Of a DNA stretch of 44,369 nucleotides, positions 42,561 through 44,369 are shown in pieces. Origin of the DNA: Bacteroides sp. OM05-12 (lineage in GTDB: Bacteria; Bacteroidota; Bacteroidia; Bacteroidales; Bacteroidaceae); NCBI RefSeq assembly GCF_003438995.1, contig NZ_QSUN01000026.1, positions 1-44,369 of the forward strand, written 5' to 3'. Positions within the stretch are counted from its first letter, which is position 1. Each line of letters opens with the position of its first letter. The position numbers were made by a program, and so were the translations under genes. The notes below the pieces were generated by a model that did no database searches, was not told the origin of the DNA, and saw only the letters and a list, made by a program, of their open reading frames with translations.

Positions 42561-44369
42561 ATGGCACTTGAATTAACACAAGAGGAATTAAGAGAATTAG
42601 CAATTAGAGTGGCACCTATCATTCAATCATCTGCATTGGATGTCGGCTTGGTGCCTGTTAGTAATTCTTTTGAAGGAGTGACTACACTTCCTGTCATCAG
42701 TAGAGTAGGAGGAATAACCAAACTTGTGCGTGTTCCAATAAACTGGTTATACGGCGGACCGAAAGGTGATCCGTTTACTTATGAAGACTTTACTCCGGAA
42801 CAATTAAAATCTTTGGAGGGAAGACCCGGTACGACATGGGTTCCTCTTGTTGATGAAGAAGGGTATTTATCATGGAGCAATACTAAAGATACACCGCCTT
42901 CATCTGTCTATATTAAAGGACCAAAAGGCGATCCTTTCACTTATGACGATTTTACTCCGGAACAGCTAGAAGCTCTGAAAGGAAATCCAGGGAAGACGTG
43001 GTTTCCAAAACTCGATAAACTAGGTAACTTGTCATGGGTTCTTAGTGATGCTTTGATTAATTCGGAAGTCATCAATATTCGTGGAGAAAAGGGAGATACG
43101 CCTTTTGTTTCTTTGAGTAACGATTACTTCCTGACAGTAGATGGTATTAAGGTAGGTAATTCCCTCAAGGGTGCTACCGGAGCAAATGGAATTGACGGAA
43201 AAACACCTGTCGTTTCCCTGAGTAGCGATCATTTCCTGATGGTAGATGGTACTAAAGTAGGTACTTCTCTCAAGGGTGCTACCGGAGCAAATGGAATTGA
43301 TGGAAAAACACCTGTCGTTTCCTTGAGTAGCGATCATTTCTTGATGGTAGATGGTATTAAGGTAGGTAGTTCCCTCAAGGGTGCTACCGGAGCAAATGGA
43401 ATTGACGGAAAAACACCTGTCGTTTCCCTGAGTAGCGATCATTTCCTGATGGTAGATGGTACTAAAGTAGGTACTTCTCTCAAGGGTGCTACCGGAGCAA
43501 ATGGAATTGATGGAAAAACACCTGTCGTTTCCCTGAGTAGCGATCATTTCCTGATGGTAGATGGTACTAAAGTAGGTACTTCTCTCAAGGGTGCTACCGG
43601 AGCAAATGGAATTGATGGAAAAACACCTGTCGTTTCCCTGAGTAGCGATCATTTCCTGATGGTAGATGGTACTAAAGTAGGTACTTCTCTCAAGGGTGCT
43701 ACCGGAGCAAATGGAATTGATGGAAAAACACCTGTCGTTTCCTTGAGTAGCGATCATTTCTTGATGGTAGATGGTATTAAAGTGGGTACTTCCCTTAAGG
43801 GTGCTACCGGAGCAAATGGAATTGACGGAAAAACACCTGCTGTTTCCCTGAGCAGCGATTATTTCCTTACAGTTGATGGTACTAAAGTTGGTACCTCCCT
43901 CAAAGGTGCTACCGGAGCCACTGGCGCAAAAGGTGATAAAGGAGACCAAGGCATTCAAGGTATACAGGGAATTGCCGGAAAAAGCCCTGTTGTTTCCCTG
44001 AGTAGCGACTACTTCCTTACTGTGGACGGAACTAAAGTAGGTACTTCTCTCAAGGGTGCTGCCGGAGCAAATGGAATTGATGGAAAAACACCTGTCGTTT
44101 CCCTGAGCAGCGATCATTTCCTTATGGTTGATGGTACTAAGGTTGGTACTTCCCTCAAGGGTGCAACCGGAGCCACTGGTGCGAAAGGTGATAAAGGAGA
44201 CCAGGGCATTCAAGGTATACAGGGGATTGCCGGAAAAAGCCCTGTTGTTTCCCTGAGTAGCGACTACTTCCTTACCGTGGACGGAACTAAGGTTGGTGCT
44301 TCTCTCAAGGGTGCTGCCGGAGCAAATGGAATTGATGGAAAAACACCTGTCGTTTCCTTGAGCAGCGAT
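42561..44369 (+). CDS. Collagen-like tail fibre (runs off the window)
   Basis: Open from ATG 42561 to the window end, 603 codons, incomplete at the 3' side. The N-terminal 60 residues (ELTQEELRELAIRVAPIIQS) look like the baseplate-attachment domain. Two units of GPKGDPFTY-DFTPEQL follow (about 66 and 119), then 35-residue repeats of GKTPVVSLSSDHFLMVDGTK plus VGTSLKGATGANGID, with collagen-like GAKGDKGDQGIQGIQGIAG inserts in two longer units. Such repeats give trimeric, variable-length fibres. The receptor-binding tip lies beyond the window. The open minus-strand frame at 43032-44213 is the repeat read backwards. Confidence 0.85.
   Translation, partial: MALELTQEELRELAIRVAPIIQSSALDVGLVPVSNSFEGVTTLPVISRVGGITKLVRVPINWLYGGPKGDPFTYEDFTPEQLKSLEGRPGTTWVPLVDEEGYLSWSNTKDTPPSSVYIKGPKGDPFTYDDFTPEQLEALKGNPGKTWFPKLDKLGNLSWVLSDALINSEVINIRGEKGDTPFVSLSNDYFLTVDGIKVGNSLKGATGANGIDGKTPVVSLSSDHFLMVDGTKVGTSLKGATGANGIDGKTPVVSLSSDHFLMVDGIKVGSSLKGATGANGIDGKTPVVSLSSDHFLMVDGTKVGTSLKGATGANGIDGKTPVVSLSSDHFLMVDGTKVGTSLKGATGANGIDGKTPVVSLSSDHFLMVDGTKVGTSLKGATGANGIDGKTPVVSLSSDHFLMVDGIKVGTSLKGATGANGIDGKTPAVSLSSDYFLTVDGTKVGTSLKGATGATGAKGDKGDQGIQGIQGIAGKSPVVSLSSDYFLTVDGTKVGTSLKGAAGANGIDGKTPVVSLSSDHFLMVDGTKVGTSLKGATGATGAKGDKGDQGIQGIQGIAGKSPVVSLSSDYFLTVDGTKVGASLKGAAGANGIDGKTPVVSLSSD
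43092..44369 (+). repeat. Tandem 105-bp/150-bp coding repeats
   Basis: Unit starts at 43092, 43197, 43302, 43407, 43512, 43617 and 43722 (all 105 bp), 43827 (150), 43977 (105), 44082 (150), 44232 (105), and a partial one from 44337. Several central units look identical at DNA level. The 150+105 pair occurs twice, a 255-bp higher-order repeat. All lengths are multiples of three, so copy number can change without loss of frame. Confidence 0.9.

Noticed and set aside
43032..44213. Long minus-strand open frame of 393 codons
   Set aside because: It is the antisense of the tandem fibre repeats; absence of stops reflects repetition of one 105-bp unit, and it has no start context.
43092..44369. Regular repeats suggesting a CRISPR array
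   Set aside because: The 105-bp units are contiguous and coding, with no unique spacers.
42561..44369. Diversity-generating retroelement in the fibre
   Set aside because: No reverse transcriptase, template repeat or adenine-biased variation is visible in the window.

Overview
The window is almost entirely one tailed-phage genome, most likely a temperate phage or prophage of a Bacteroidales host. The host call rests on four things. Promoters follow the Bacteroides pattern (TTTG about 20 nt upstream of TAnnTTTG). The DNA is A+T-rich and few genes have a Shine-Dalgarno site. There are many short lipoproteins. Several protein types look like those of Bacteroides prophages. I see no integrase, transposase or tRNA gene. 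The right edge cuts a tail-fibre gene, so the phage continues beyond the window.

Left end (1-5.1 kb): a leftward HTH repressor with its terminator, a divergent operator/promoter region, then a rightward run of small early genes. Inside that run, on the opposite strand, sits a complete-looking 5S rRNA gene with its own candidate promoter, a palindrome at the predicted start site and an intrinsic terminator. Three early-gene junctions share the 11-mer TTAACGTATAA, which suggests cassette shuffling. Replication (5.1-10.2 kb): one large CHC2-Toprim primase/helicase, then about 500 bp with 13 TTGGA/TCCAA motifs and a 23-bp inverted repeat (a likely origin), and a conserved phage protein.

Virion genes (10.3-24.4 kb): S49-type prohead protease, major capsid protein, tail-tube-like protein, a coiled-coil gene joined to the next frame through an A9 slippery run (probable -1 frameshift), a ParB-methyltransferase fusion, probable small and clear large terminase, portal and neck proteins. 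Lysis (24.4-25.8 kb): a small membrane protein, a T7-type amidase and a lipoprotein with a C-terminal membrane anchor (u-spanin-like). Accessory island (25.9-32.5 kb): amidoligase plus a coupled small protein, a DUF5053-like protein, membrane proteins and lipoproteins, and a membrane-anchored DEDDh exonuclease with a BRCT-like tail. Two island cassettes have the same promoter-structured leader-ORF architecture with covarying helices. Tail (32.6 kb to end): tape measure, two large tail proteins and a fibre of near-identical 105-bp and 150-bp collagen-like repeats.

Five late-gene promoters share GTCCTTY-N20-TAYTTTYG with exactly the same spacing. They lie before the capsid, portal, pre-tape-measure, tape-measure and tail blocks. 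This looks like a phage-specific late regulon distinct from the early and accessory promoters. The items most worth following up are the phage-borne 5S rRNA gene, the paired structured leaders, the late promoter motif, the frameshift and the iteron origin.
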